Origin: Fragum whitleyi
Taxonomy: Eukaryota; Mollusca; Bivalvia; Cardiida; Cardiidae
DNA length: 64,000 nt
Direction: 5' to 3'
Assembly: GCA_948146395.1 (NCBI GenBank)
Contig: OX411543.1
Location: forward strand, 29,651,558 to 29,715,557
The notes under the pieces were generated by a model, which saw only the letters and a list, made by a program, of their open reading frames with translations, was not told the DNA's origin and did not search any database. Below are positions 44,040-56,889 of the stretch, one piece after another. Numbering within the stretch: the stretch's first letter is position 1; each line of letters opens with the position of its first letter. The position numbers were made by a program, and so were the translations under genes.

Positions 44040-44650
44040 CGCCCCATTCGTTCATTCCCAATACCGGGGGTTAAAAAAAATATCCGGACCAAATTTCGAG
44101 AAGGGTCACCCATTGAGTGATAGTAGTGTTGCTGTTTCAAGCAAGGAACATGCTCCATCCTGACATGCTCATATTTGGAAATCAACCCAAATTTCACTGA
44201 CAATTTTGAGAAGGTCACCCAATAAACATGTAAGCAAGGTTTAGTTGAAAATCACCCATTCGTAACTGAATACATGACGTTTAAAGATTTCAGAGTCAAA
44301 TAGAGCCCCACCCTACCACACCCACATTTGGAAATTGAAGATCAATCGAAATTTCGCGAACAAGTTTTAACCGTTTGTTCCCCAGTGAACATTTCTGCCA
44401 GGTTTAGTTGAAATAGGGCCTTTTGATGGTAGTACAGAAGATGTTCAAAGACTTTACGTTCAAACAGAGCCTCGCCCTACAACACCCATATTTTTGGGGT
44501 CAATTAAAACCTCGCGAACAAGTTTTTAGAAGGGTCATCGAAGGAACATTTCTGCCAAATGTGTCTGATATTTGCCAAGTGGCTACAGAGAAGATTTCTC
44601 CCCTTGATCACGTTGTGCTCAAGTATTTGTGCTCAGGTGACCTAAAGATT
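44040..44650 (+). repeat. Diverged R2-like element
   Basis: Units with gaagggtcacc, gttgaaat, ctaccacacccacatttgg and aacatttctgcca are followed by the end ttgtgctcaggtgacctaaag. It is the complement of the R2 body. The frame at 44423..44707 is a by-product. Confidence 0.5.
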
Positions 44651-45475
44651 TTAACCTGCTTTCGTCATCTCTCCCTTTTCATATATTATCAAAGCGTAGT
44701 CAAATAAAAATTATGACGTCATGATGTTGCAAAGCAATTCCGTGCAAGATAGCGCGCTTTAAGAAATTTGTTCCTTCAAGTTCCACACTGTGTTTCATTT
44801 TTTGATAAAAAAAATGAAAATAATAAGACAGAAAAACGTTTATTTATCGTTTACGATTGACAAATCTTCATTTCCTGAACAACAAAAGTGAGCAATTGTG
44901 AAAATACGGCTTCTGCTTTTCACCCAATGAAAGATTTATCGATCTTACCCTGAAACAAACAATTATCCTCTATTTTGGCTATTTTTCGCAGACGAGTCTG
45001 ACTTGGTTGTCTTGACTTAAGATGATCTATCTCTCAAAAAAAAATATTCGATTGCTTAACCCTTCCATGTTGTCGATAGTCTATCCCAAAGTATTGTACA
45101 CCAACCCTTGATGGACGGCATAGACTATGATTATAATTGCGGGAATAAGAACATCAGTCGCACTAGGTGAATAGCCCCCCCCCCCTTTAAGGAATTTTAA
45201 AAGGAATGAAATTTTATTGAGCAGAATAATGGAAAAATATATATAAATAAAAGGATTTTAAACATTTATCAAGCGAAAAAACATAGAATTCGAAACGGGG
45301 TATATAGAATGCCAAGTGGTAAAAGTGGTACTTAGTTTTTATCACTAAAATATTATCAGGTAGCATGAATTTCACTATCAAAATGTATAAATGTTCCATA
45401 TAGTTAAATAATGGCAATTTTTCAGGGTACAGGTGGCACTTAATAAACGTCAGCACGGAGGGTGAGATAATATTT

Positions 45476-45560
45476 ATGACCCGTCAAAAATAAAAGGATC
45501 ATTGATAACTCCGTAAAATAAACTTTTAAAAAGGAGATTTGTTCTAGTCCGGCAGAAATA
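45476..45560. mobile_element. MITE family M, diverged fragment
   Basis: atgacccgtcaaaaataaaaggatc and taactccgtaaaataaac recall one end of family M. The other end is absent. Confidence 0.35.
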
Positions 45561-46161
45561 TGGCATATTTTAGTTGAACCTGGAAGTAGGGTTCAAAGTT
45601 TTTTTTTCTTGGCTGATTCTTATAGCCAAGGCCTTCCCCAGCCAGAATCTGGTTGATGACATCTTGTCATCATTGAGCATTTTGAAAAAATCGAGATGGC
45701 AGCCAGGACTATCAATTCAACTCAATTCAATTCAATGTTTAATTAATACTTTCAGGCCTCCAGCCTATAGTACAAATGTGTTACAAATACAATGAATACA
45801 TTAACACAGTGATAGAGAAGTATATGTACATAGACATGAAAAAACATAAATATGGCGAGATATATACAACGTCATAATGTATTAATCAATTTTTCAGTCT
45901 TATCCATATATTTAGAACCATTTTTGATTATCATTTTGCGCAACAAAACACCAACCACATTGAAGGTCTTTTGTCAAACATAATATTAGTCTACGTTATA
46001 TTATTTTGTCAAATTTCAAACGTCGTTTTTTTCTTTGAAATGCACAATATAAATACTGAGCAACATTCTTTATAGTTTTATCCTGTTTATTAGCTAAAAG
46101 AAAATGCATTTTGTTTCTATTGGGGGGCTTGAAATATTTTTTTCTGGGATTAAGGATTGTC

Positions 46162-48115
46162 TTAAATCAGAATAAAAGGACATATAAATAAAAAATGAAA
46201 TTCGTCTTCAATAGCATTTGAAGAGCATACTTTACATAGACGTTCCTCCCTAGGTAATCCTTCATATCTACCCATTTCAATTTCTAATGCATGAGTCCGA
46301 GTGCGAAATTGAGCAAATGCATGTCTAAATTTTCTTATATTTAAAACATCTAAATAATATTCGTATTGAAACGTTAATTTGATTTTACTGTAGACATTTA
46401 GTTTCGAACTGCTGTTAATAGATTCATGCCAGTGTTGCAAGTACTGGCCCTTCAACCTTTGTATAAAAGTTTTTAAGAATAAATCTTCATTCTGAACAAA
46501 CTGGCTATACCATATATATGCAAATCCATTTTGACATAGTAATTTCTTTACTTCATTTGCCCAATTATACTGAGTGTCATGTGTATTACTAGAATTTAGT
46601 AGCATTTTATAACAACATTTAACGTATCGCCCTTCAGGCATTTTAAGGATTCGCAACCAGTATTTAATACATCTTTTTGCACTATCAATATATATTGGAT
46701 ATCGGGCACAATCGCCCAAAATTGCAGCAGTTGTTGATTTATTATTAACGCATAAAAACCTCTTACAAGCATAATGTAAAATTCTTTCTGATGGTTCTCT
46801 AGACGAAACCCCCCCAAATTTCTGCACCATACAGAAGAATTGATAAAATTTTTGAATCAAATACTTTGAAATAAACATAAGGTAGTTGGCCATATGAATA
46901 TAAAGATGACAATATTGAGACAAGTGCTCGTTTGGCCTTTACTGCCATGTCAGTAGCCATGGTATGTAATGACAATCCTGATGTAAAAGTTACACCTACA
47001 TAAGTTAATGAAGGAACAATTTCGAGATATTCTTGACCATATGTCCATCTTTCATGGTTAGATAACTTGCCACCGCTTTTATAGACCATGACTTTACTTT
47101 TATCAATGTTGATTTTCAAAAGGCTATCTTTGCAGTAAGCATGTAGAACATTTAATTGATTTTGAAGGTCTTTGGCTGTATCTGCCATCAATGCAACATC
47201 ATCAGCAAACAACAAAATTAGAATTTCAAGACTATTTGGTTCCAGTTGTATCCCTCGTAATGTAGGGTCATTTTTCATTTTCACAACTAATTCATTTATA
47301 AAGAGAATAAAAAGTTTTGGGGATGCCATACATCCTTGTTTTAGACCAATTGAACAATCAAAATAATCAGAAATGTTGTTGTTGTATCTAACACAGGATT
47401 TTACATTCGCATACATTGCTTGGATTGACTGTAATAAATAACCTTTTAAATCAGCTTTTATAAGAACCTCCCAAAGTTTGCCCCTTTCAACTGAATCGAA
47501 TGCGGTTTTAAAGTCGATAAAAGCGACATACATTTTTCTACGTTTTTTGCTTAGAACTTTGGATACGAGTGAATGAAGGATATATGCGTTATCGATAGTC
47601 GAGTAGTCCGTCCGAAACCAGCTTGCGCTTCGTCCACTTTGTTAAATATATTTGCAAAAAAAGACAGTCTTCTGTCTATAATACTAGTATAGATTTTACC
47701 AAAAATATCTAATAAAGAGATGCCTCGATAATTTTTTGGGTCGTTTTGGTCACCTTTCTTAAATATGGGCACTATAATAGCCTTACTCCACATAGTCGGG
47801 AATTCACCATTTTTAAACAATCGATTAAAAAGCCTTACCATGATTGGCATAAACAAATCGATTGTGTTCTTAAAAAACTCGGCGGGAATTCCATCTTCCC
47901 CTGGTGCTTTAGAGTTCTTAAGCGATTGTATACTATGTAATATTTCTTCATCCGTAATTTCTGAATTGAATATACTAAATTCTATTTCAGTTGAGTCATC
48001 ATCATTTGTAACAAAATTCATATTACTTTCACTGTCTGTAATATTACTACTATTGAATAGTTCTTCAAAATGAGTTTTCCATGTGTCCATAGGTATACTA
48101 CTATTGGCATGTGCC
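46162..48115 (-). pseudogene. LINE reverse transcriptase, frameshifted
   Basis: Three frames follow one another. 48115..47551 has KAPGEDGIPAEFF and NYRGISLLDIFGKIYTS. 47533..46799 has VAFIDFKTAFDSV (motif A), GLKQGCMASP and FADDVALMAD (motif C, FADD). About 46880..46162 has a C-terminal CKVC..EFHFLFICP zinc-knuckle-like motif. Shifts lie near 47550 and 46810-46900. These motifs identify a non-LTR reverse transcriptase. An N-terminal continuation lies at 53301..54404 beyond the insert. Confidence 0.88.
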
Positions 48116-48497
48116 TTTTAGTCCAGTCAAATTATGGTAGGACCCAAAACAAATTGCAACAAAAACAATGTTGTGTTTTCTGATATCCATAGACATACCC
48201 ATTTAACATATATAAAGTAGGACAAAATTGGAAGATACGTATTTTGATTTTTTCGCGATTTCTATCATAGAATTTTCCCAACTTAACCTATAAAGACTTT
48301 TTTGACAGAAAACATGTTTAATTCTAAAGTAAAAGTTGTCGGTATATCAAAAGCCATGTAGCGGATTGTATTAAGTTATTCGCTAATTGAAAATAGGATA
48401 TTCCTTGTTCTTTGGTCGGTTTTAGAGATAATTTGTAAAACATCTTACCCCACCCACTCACTTTAACATTGCAAAGTAGTAGAAAATGGTCGCATTA

Positions 48498-48501
<4 letters not shown>

Positions 48502-48534
<33 letters not shown>

Positions 48535-49955
48535 TAACAGCAATTTTTTTCTCAAAATGTTGACCTTGACAGATGACCTTGACCTTTTAACATGACCTCA
48601 ACCTTGATACCTACAAATGTATACCACTGAGATCTTTCATCATGCCAATTATGAGACAGGGTATCTATAATATGTTTAAATAATCTGAACAATGAAAGTT
48701 TTTTGGTTATGTTATTCAAAAGTTTGACCTTGAAAGATGACCTTGACCTTGTCACATGACCTTGACTTTGGAACATGCAGATGTCGATCATTGAGATGTA
48801 TCATCATGCCCAGTATTAGCATTGTATCTTGAATAGGCTTCAAGATATTGGCAATTTTAAGTTTTTTTGTTAACTTTTTGAGTTATTTGACCTTGAGAGA
48901 TGACCTTGACCTTGTCACATGACCTTGACTTTGGAACATGCAGATGTCGATCATTTAGATGTATCATCATGCCCAGTATTAGCATTGTATCTTGAATAGG
49001 CTTGAAGATATTGGCAATTTTAAGTTTTTTGGTTAAGTTTTTGAGTTATTTGACCTTGAGAGATGACCTTGACCTTGTCACATGACCTTGACTTTGGTAT
49101 CAGCAGATGCGTATCATTGAGATCTATCATCATGCCAAATATGAGCCTTGTATCTTGAATAGGCTTGAAGATATTGGCAATGTTAAGTTTTTTGGTTAAG
49201 TTTTTGAGTTATTTGACCTTGAGAGATGACCTTGACCTTATCACATGACCTTGACTTTGGTATCAGCAGATACATATCCTTGAGATCTATCATCATGCCA
49301 AATATGAGCCTTGTATCTTGAATAGGCTTGAAGATTTAGGCTATGTTAAGTTTTTTGGTTAAGTTTTTTAGTTATTTGACCTTGGGAGATGACCTTGACC
49401 TTATCACATGACCTTGACTTTGATATCAGCAGATGCGTATTCTCGAGATCTATCATCATGCCAAATATGAGCCTTGTATCTTGAATAGACTTGAAGATAT
49501 TGGCAATGTTAAGTTTTTTGGTTAAGTTTTTGAGTTATTTGACCTTGAGAGATGACCTTGACCTTATCACATGACCTTGACTTTGGTATCAGCAGATACA
49601 TATCCTTGAGATCTATCATCATGCCAAATATGAGCCTTGTATCTTGAATAGGCTTGAAGATTTAGGCTATGTTAAGTTTTTTGGTTAAGTTTTTGAGTTA
49701 TTTGACCTTGGGAGATGACCTTGACCTTATCACATGACCTTGACTTTGGTATCAGTAGATGCGTATCCTTGAGATCTATCATCATGCCAAATATGAGCCT
49801 TGTATCTTGAATAGGCTTGAAGATATTGGCAATGTTAAGTTTTTTTGGTTAAGTTTTGCAGACAGACAGACAGACGGACAGACAGACAGACAGACGGACA
49901 GACGGACAACGGTAAAACAATATGCCCCCGATCTTTCGATACGGGGGCATAAAAA
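48502..49955 (+). repeat. R3 tandem array, eight 163-bp units
   Basis: It starts aacaagatgtgtttgtgaaacac + aaatgcccccg. Units begin with ttgacc at 48560, 48724, 48887, 49050, 49213, 49376, 49539 and 49702. A (gaca)n tract follows, with the end atatgcccccgat..cgatacgggggcataaa. Each unit has about four TGACCTTGA-type half-sites. It is nested in E2. Confidence 0.85.
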
Positions 49956-51553
49956 AGAGGCATTGGCTTCATGAAATAGGTCTGAAACATTTTTTACAGT
50001 CCAAAGTCTTTTCAGTCTTTTCAATGTTCAAGTCAAAGTCGATTTGAACCTTTTACACCCCCCCCCCCCTTGCACAAAATTTTAGGTGAACAAGAGTAAC
50101 TAAGAATAGTTGAAGATATATTCACCAGTCTTATTTAGCACATCAAAAACAAAAACAAATCCAAAATTTAGATTTAATTTTATCTAATCCTTTAGATATG
50201 GTTTTGGGTTGACATGTTCTTAAGAATATACAAGAATTACGTATTTCATGGGTTATTTTGAAAATAAATAAATTCTCTATGAGAAAAAGTTTTACATAGC
50301 GCATTGGCTTATTTGTATCTTACCAAGAGCCATGGATTTATCTTATTGCCTCATCCTATTATGGAATTGGAGCTACACCTAGTACTAGTACACAAAGACA
50401 TTCATGTATATAAAGTTTGGAGGAAGAGGGGGAAGTAACTATATGATAAAAAAAATCCCAGTTTTCACACCAAAAATAGCCTGTTAGGATAATGCTAGTA
50501 TCATGTGAAAACATGTTGCAAGAACACACTAGTTTGACCTAATGTTTAAAAACAATTGCTAGATTTGATATGCTTAAACTTTAGGGCTGAATGTTTCGGA
50601 CGAGATGTTTTTTTTAAAAAATAATCCAAGTTCTTTTCACAAATTTTTACCTTGAAACTATTTTAGATTTACAAAAGCAAAAGATTCACACAAATTTAAG
50701 GGTGTGCTGTTGTCAGAGATCGAATCTTGAAACCCGTAACTGGAATCCCAGCGCACAATTATCTGCGCTGTGACGACAGTGGAATTGTCTAGTATTGGTT
50801 CTTTCGAATGCAATGTGATGTTGGTCCCATTCAAATGCTTATTTTAAAAGTTAATTGACAAACTAAGGTAAACTGTGAATGTCAAAAGTTTGCGTTTAAG
50901 ATTTTGCAATTTTCATATTAGGCGCTAGGAAAGTTTAAATTGAATTTTTCTAAACAGGTGTATCACATCAATGACTTAGGATACAGGTTTTGTTTGTCAT
51001 TTGACGAGTTTCGATAACATTTCTCACAAAATGATGTGTTAAATTGAAGAATGACATAGGAATGAATTTGAAATAAAGTGCTCTGATTGCCAATTCATTA
51101 GACGTTTTAATTCAATAAACTAATTTTGATGTGGATAAGTATTCGTCATGAATGTAAACACTATACGAAGAGAGTATGCTTTACTAGTAGTAAAAATATG
51201 AAATTATTAAAAACCTTGTGAGAATGTAATGCCAACATTTCCTTTGAAATGAATGAAGAACAAATGATAACAAGCTTATGCTTCAAAATGAATGTTCACA
51301 AATAATTTGTATATCAAAGTTATTTAAATGACAGACTATGTGAGGCATAAATATTCATTTGGAATGAAGTTGTCTTACGAATTTCTCCTGGTACACCATG
51401 CAGATCGATTACAAACGCCCTCTATATTGCAAGGCATAAGATTTGAAATGGTTGATAAACGAGGTTGAAAAACGTGTTGATTTAAAAAAAGTTCAGGAAA
51501 CCTCAATTTTAGTTTTAAATTAGTTAACTTGATCATGGGCTAATAAATTAAAC
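49956..51553 (+). other. E2 interior without recognised features
   Basis: AT-rich sequence with a 14-base C run near 50057 and no frame of interest. A tRNA-like B-box phrase near 50720 (gagatcgaatc) is too weak to call. Confidence 0.5.
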
Positions 51554-51778
51554 ATGAATCAAGAAATGATTCAACAGGTTTGTGAATTTGACCCCCTAGC
51601 AAATTTGCGTAGTATATTTCCACAAGATGAAAAAGAAGAGGTTTTTTTTTCATTTTTGAAAAATATGAAGGACCCTAACCATAAAAATTCTCAATTATCT
51701 ACCAGGTTTGTTTATAAAGTTATATCAATTTCATATTATGTTCTTGAAATACCTAATGGGTTGCCAATCGTAGACTGA
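51554..51778 (+). CDS. Hypothetical short frame in E2
   Basis: A 74-codon frame starts MNQEMIQQVCEFDPLANLRS and is acidic over its first 45 residues. A possible donor (ccag|gtttgt) follows residue 50, so the first part may be an exon. No family is recognised and no partner exon was found; it could be chance. The later frame 52466..52741 is basic and equally unrecognised. Confidence 0.2.
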   Translation: MNQEMIQQVCEFDPLANLRSIFPQDEKEEVFFSFLKNMKDPNHKNSQLSTRFVYKVISISYYVLEIPNGLPIVD

Positions 51779-51785
51779 TGTGGAA

Positions 51786-51930
51786 AAAGCAGCTGTGGGC
51801 TAGGAAAGGATGTAATGGTGGTACTGGTGTGAGAATACCAGGAATCCATTGTAAGGTGCTGCTGCCGCCGCGATATAAATGAAAGATTGTTGAAAACGGC
51901 ATAACTCCCCCATTCAAACAAACGAAACTT
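51786..51930 (+). mobile_element. SINE-like retroposon S1 in E2
   Basis: ggctaggaaaggatgtaatgg, gccgccgcgatataaatg, then aacggcataactccc and a (caaa) tail. No clear target duplication. Confidence 0.75.
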
Positions 51931-53300
51931 GAAATAACTTGTCTTGCTGAAAATAATGTTAATTAGGTGTTGTAAGAAACCATTTCCAATTTCTACCATA
52001 TTATTCTTTGATTCTTTGATTTTGATTAATGTAAGAAAAAAAGAAAATTTTAAAATTTTAACCAAAAAACATTCAATTAGAGAACCTGAAGAACAATTTG
52101 GGTTAATCGTTATTAGAATGCCATCCAAGACACATAATTTAGTATTTTTTTAGGCTTCAATGGTTTAAAGTTTAAGACATATTATTACTAAGATTATACA
52201 AGTTTTTACAACCGAAACCTTTGATTTTTTTGTATATGAATTACAACAAAATTTACTATATAAAATTTGATCTTAATGCAGTTGTGGTAACCCTCTTTAA
52301 TGTTATCAAATGACCACAGTTTTATCGTCGTGTCTTACTTAAGCGAACCCTCTTTTAAAGTTTTAGGTAGGGTAATTTCAGAATTTTAAAAGGTTCTTTG
52401 TGTCATTGTTATACTGAATTAAAAAGGAAATGTAACACTAGATTAGTGACATATATACCTTCATTTTGAATTGTTTGGAATTGAAGTTTCAGAAAATCAT
52501 TCTTAGACAGACAGATCACAGGCAATTTCATTATCCAATTTTTGTCAAATACACAAATGTGCGTTATTATGTAAGACAATGTGTCAAACTAGTCATGTAT
52601 CTCATCAACTATCACCATTTCCAGCATATTTTACACAAAATGGTAACAATGAAAAGGAAAATTATCAAGAAAAAACTGATAACAATGTTGTCAAATAATT
52701 ATTTAAGACTTAGGAAGTTTAAATTTAAATTCAGTGACTAATGGGAGAGTTTACATGAGCAAATGTTGGATACATGGTCTTTTTTCACGAAACAATTGTC
52801 TGTGGGATAGGCAGACATACAAATAGATCAATCCAATCAAACAATTTTGTTTTAAATTTGTTGACAAGGGTATATATCAAAATGTTTCAATACCAGAACC
52901 TATTCTTCTATCCATTCTAATGTAAAATCAAGTGGGTGGAGTAAGATTAATTTGAGTTTGTCTTTTTATGTTTAAGATATCATACTTTTTATTCAATCCA
53001 TTAGCAAAAGTTGTGGTTTTATGTCTAGAGGTAATTCAAATGATATTTGATTTGTTTTGCTAGCACAAATCAGTCTTATTCCAGGTATATCATACAATAT
53101 TCTCATTAAATTGGTTGTATTACAGGCATTACTAGTGGGTTTCAAAATGTACGGAAAAATCAAAATACGTATCCTCCGATTTTGTCCTACTTTTAGTATG
53201 TCATCAAGGGAGGGTCAAGCTACTCAAAAAAGCCAAGAACGTTTTTGTTGCAATTTGTTTTGGGTTTAGGCCATATTTCGCTATTTTGACTGGACTATTT

Positions 53301-54404
53301 CTACTAAAACATTTTAATTTCTTCCAGAAGGTTTTTGGATTCTTAACATTTCTGATCAAATCGCTCAACTCTTTATTTGCCATTAAAGACTTTTTGGTTT
53401 TGCACAACTGTTTGAAATCTTTTTTAATTTTCAAGTAGGTCTTTAGCTGGCTAGTAAGTCTGCATTTTCTATATTCTTTTAATGCATTTACCTTTTCTTT
53501 CTTTAAACTTACACACTCTCTGTCAAACCAAGGCGGTTGCGATTTTTTGTGCTTAATTTTCGGTTTGTTGATGCAACAGTTTAAAGCTTCTGATATTACT
53601 TTAACGATTCTTTCAGTTATAGAATCGATGTTTTCATGCGGATTATCAATCATATTAATGATATCATTTTCTTCATCAGCATTTAGAATTGCTTGAAAAT
53701 TATTTTTCATATTATCATTAGACTTAGAGTTGAAAAAATAATTTTGATGATAAAAATTCGTATTGTTTTGACTATTATTTCGATTGACTATGTAATCATC
53801 AGTATTGTCATTTACGAGTAAAGTGGCTTCAATAGGAAAATGGCTTGATTCAGTTATTTCACCAATGTTAAAATAATTCATATATGAGTAGGAATCGTTA
53901 GACAGTAACATGTAATCAACAACACTTGAACCATTCACATTCACAAAGGTGTAGTGCCCAATGTCTCTGTCTTTACCAGTTCTACCATTTAAGATACATA
54001 AACCATATATTTTGCAGAATTCCAGCAATTAAGACCCACGACTATTTACAGTTTTGTCACATGATACTCTAAATGGCAAGTTTGAAACCCATAAATTCGA
54101 ATATTCTTCAAAACTGTTTACAATATTTGAATCACTTATAAAATCTTTTTCTTCACCTGCGCGAGCGTTTAAATCGCCCATAATTAACAGATCGAGATTA
54201 GAAAAATTCAGCTTCTATTTGATTTATATAGTGTTCTAAAAGTTCGATACCATTGAACTGTTCATTGTTATTTGCAGAAGAATTATCTGGTGGTAGATAC
54301 GCTAGACATAGCAATAAGTCCTTCTCTCTATTAAAAACTTTCTTATTGAATTTAAGAAATAAGCAAAGTTTATCAAAAATGAAGCCAACGGCTTCGTAGC
54401 TCAC
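53301..54404 (-). pseudogene. LINE AP-endonuclease region, broken
   Basis: Read in order: LAYLPPDNSS in one frame; after a shift near 54200, LLIMGDLNARAGEEKDF; an in-frame TAA near 54029 (probably from CAA); then YTFVNVNGSSVVDYML and SSHFPIE. GDLNAR, a V-D-Y and S-H-F are endonuclease/exonuclease/phosphatase motifs of LINE proteins. A basic linker follows to KKLKCFSR, where transposon E2 interrupts it. Confidence 0.85.
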
Positions 54405-54503
54405 TCCCTTTTAAATGTAAAACCAATTTGAGTGGTCATTTTAACATTGAGATGCTGAGTAGAATCCATGTTACAAAATAAATCAAAGTACTGAAAGTAC
54501 TGA

Positions 54504-56882
54504 TAAGTTGGAATGCGTTCAAGAGACGGTGACCTCAAGCGCCTCCCGCCCACCACAGGTGATCACATAATACGTCTCGTCTTTTGACGGGCCTATATAA
54601 ATCAATGTATTTCAACAACGAGAGTTGCTTAAACCCGTGAATCGCTATACAGGCCTGAATCTGATGATAACAAGAGGGCCAAAATGGCCCTAAACCGCTC
54701 ACCTGAATTCGATTGGTCTAGTGGATTTTATCCAAGAAACTTTCTGGTAAAGATTCATTCAAATTTGCCCAATTATTGAAGAGAAGACATTATTCGGATT
54801 ATAAGTAGTTATAATAAACCCTGTCAACCAATTCATTACAGAGGAGACTTAAAATTAGCCCTACCCTGCCACGCCCATATTTATGGACTAATGAAAATTT
54901 TGCCAACAATATTTGAAGAGGGTCATCAAAGGAACATTCTTGTAAAGTTTCATTGAAATCTTCCCAGTGGTTCAGGAGGAGATGTCGTTCAAAGATTTTG
55001 GGCTCAAAATTAAGCCCCGCCCTTCCATACCCATATTTATTGGCCAATTAGAATATAGCGACAATTTTGATGAGGGTCACCTACGGAACATTCTGGCAAA
55101 AAATCATTGAAATTGTCCCAGCGGTTTAGGAGAAGAAGAAGTTTTAAGAAAGTTGACGACACGCGACGGACGACGGAGTCAGGGTGATCCTAAAAGCTCC
55201 CCTTGAGCACGCTGGCTCAGGTGAGGTAAAAGGGAAGAAAATGATACGGACCATACAGCCGACTAATGGACGCACAGGCGAACACTTCCTCACTCAAAAC
55301 AGTTTGTATATTATTTTTCAAATGACTTCTGCCCCATTTAAGTTATCAACTACATTTTAATTAGAAGTGTCGCAAAGTGGACCTCAACAAGTAAGCTATT
55401 TTCACAGGGAAGTCTTTTAATTCATGAGTTGGAGTCTCAAGACAATTTTTGGACGAAGTTCAATTGTGATTTCGGCCTTTGTGACTCCAAAAGTTGGGAC
55501 TTTCTCGGGTCATTGACAACATTTGTGTCCACATTCATGATTTGGGTCAATTGGTTGTTCAGTTAAAGAGGGAAATGTTAACTGTTAAAATTTACCGATG
55601 ACCGTGACATGTGTGACCCCGAAACAATATGGTATTTCTTTGGGTCATGAGCCATATTTGTGTAAAGTTTCTTAATTGCAGGTCAATTGCTTCTCCGTTT
55701 ATCTAGTGGAAAGCAAAATGGACTGAGAGACAGACATGATGAAATCGATAGATAAAACCGATATAAAATATGCATAAAAGTTCAATCAATAGCTTCTATT
55801 CCGTCAAGAACCAATCAGACGCTTTAAATTTCAATTATGTAAGTGAAATCGCGATTTGGTTCTTGCTTAATTCATTTTGAATGTACATGTTGATCTTATT
55901 TTTAAATAACTTTGAGCGTTTTGAATGGTTTGAGTGTGTGTTTGGAATGAATGGAGCGCTGAGTGAGCGATTAAGAATGTTTTCTATTGAGATGAATGTC
56001 AATTTCACCATGTAACTAACTGTATGACGGTGCTCTTAAACGTGTTGATGTGTAAGAATGTGAAGAAAACAAGTTGTTTCAAATTGTCTTGGTGATGGAA
56101 TGCAATTGGGCAAAGATAATCATAATTCAATTAAAGATGTGGTGGCAAGGGTTTTATTGGATGAGTATTGGGTTTTTACAATGAAACATTCATGTAGATA
56201 ACTGCAATATGACGGAAAACAAACGACAATATGTTGAAAAAATATTTATTAACTTTAAAAGCGTATCATCAATTTAGGAAAAGATTTTTATTTCGTAGCT
56301 TAAACAGAAATTTACAAATTAACAGCTTGTCAAAAGTTAAATGTGTAACAAGGTCGTTCAGGAAGAGAAACTTTACCTTTAAAAGTAGCTATAACATTAT
56401 TCTTCGAAAAACAGGTCGCGACCTTACCAAATAAGCAGATCACGTGATCGGTCTGTGCTATTGCCACAATACTGAGAAATCAGATCGCGACATTAACAAA
56501 TAAGCAGATCATGTGTATGTCCAGTGCTATTGTCAATTGCTGACCTTATGAGACTTGACTTATCACATGATTTCCAAATTTAGTAATGCAAACATGTGAT
56601 ACTAATATATTCGTACGCAACTTTCAATGAATATCGTTTACAACATAAACTAGCGTGTTAAAAATATACATGAAGTGCTAGTTGTGTAATTGTACAGCAT
56701 TATTACTTTTTGATGAAATAAACTGTATGACTCTGTCAAGTTGAGATATACAAAATAGGCCGAAGTGTATTCACATCCTGTTCACGTGATATGTGTTCTC
56801 AAAAAACCCGAATTGAAATTATCTTGTGTTCATTTTGCGGTTTTGTTAAATCTAAGTTGGAATTGCTCCGCATTCCAACTTA
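54504..56882 (-). mobile_element. Inverted-repeat-ended element E1, copy 2 (inverted)
   Basis: The tips TAAGTTGGAATGCG (54504) and CGCATTCCAACTTA (56882) bound the reverse complement of 13375..15987. It includes the tip hairpin at 56850..56880 and nested R2 at 54669..55231. It is shorter than copy 1 by about 230 bases. Flanking aaatcaaagtactgaaagtac before the left tip is shared with copy 1. Confidence 0.78.
54669..55231 (+). repeat. R2 element nested in E1 copy 2
   Basis: 5' acaagagggccaaaatggcc, then cgctcacctgaattcg; body gccacgcccatatttatgg, aaaggaacattcttgtaaag; 3' ggctcaggtgaggtaaaag. The hairpin gggccaaaatggccc lies at the 5' tip. Confidence 0.78.
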
Positions 56883-56889
56883 AAAAGCA

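Larger units (their letters stand above)
48119..53297 (+). mobile_element. 5.18-kb DNA transposon E2 with ~150-bp inverted ends
   Basis: The ends TAGTCCAGTCAAA, then CCCAAAACAAATTGCAAC and AAAGTAGGACAAAAT, occur in the same order at both tips in inverted orientation (to about 48260 and from about 53150). TTT is duplicated at 48116..48118 and 53298..53300, and the host LINE frame is restored after excision. The interior holds an R3 array, an S1 SINE and AT-rich sequence with only short frames. No transposase was recognised, so it is non-autonomous or decayed. A 3-bp duplication fits PIF/Harbinger or CACTA classes, but the tips do not settle it. Confidence 0.78.
45711..54430 (-). mobile_element. 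Non-LTR (LINE) retrotransposon, 5'-truncated and split
   Basis: On the minus strand an AP-type endonuclease remnant (54404..53301) and a reverse transcriptase (48115..46162) are separated by a 5.18-kb transposon. A 3' UTR follows and ends in (attga)n at 45711..45740. Removing the insert and one 3-base duplication restores a continuous frame across the junction. The 5' end stops near 54430, next to element E1. Several frameshifts and a stop show it is inactive. The clade was not determined. Confidence 0.85.

Noticed and set aside
48560..49860. Regular 163-bp repeats considered as a CRISPR-like array
   Set aside because: Whole units repeat without distinct spacers, the host is eukaryotic, and the ends match a dispersed element.
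49782..50024. 80-codon minus-strand frame rich in SVCLSVCPSVCLS
   Set aside because: It is translation of the (gaca/gacg)n tract of R3.
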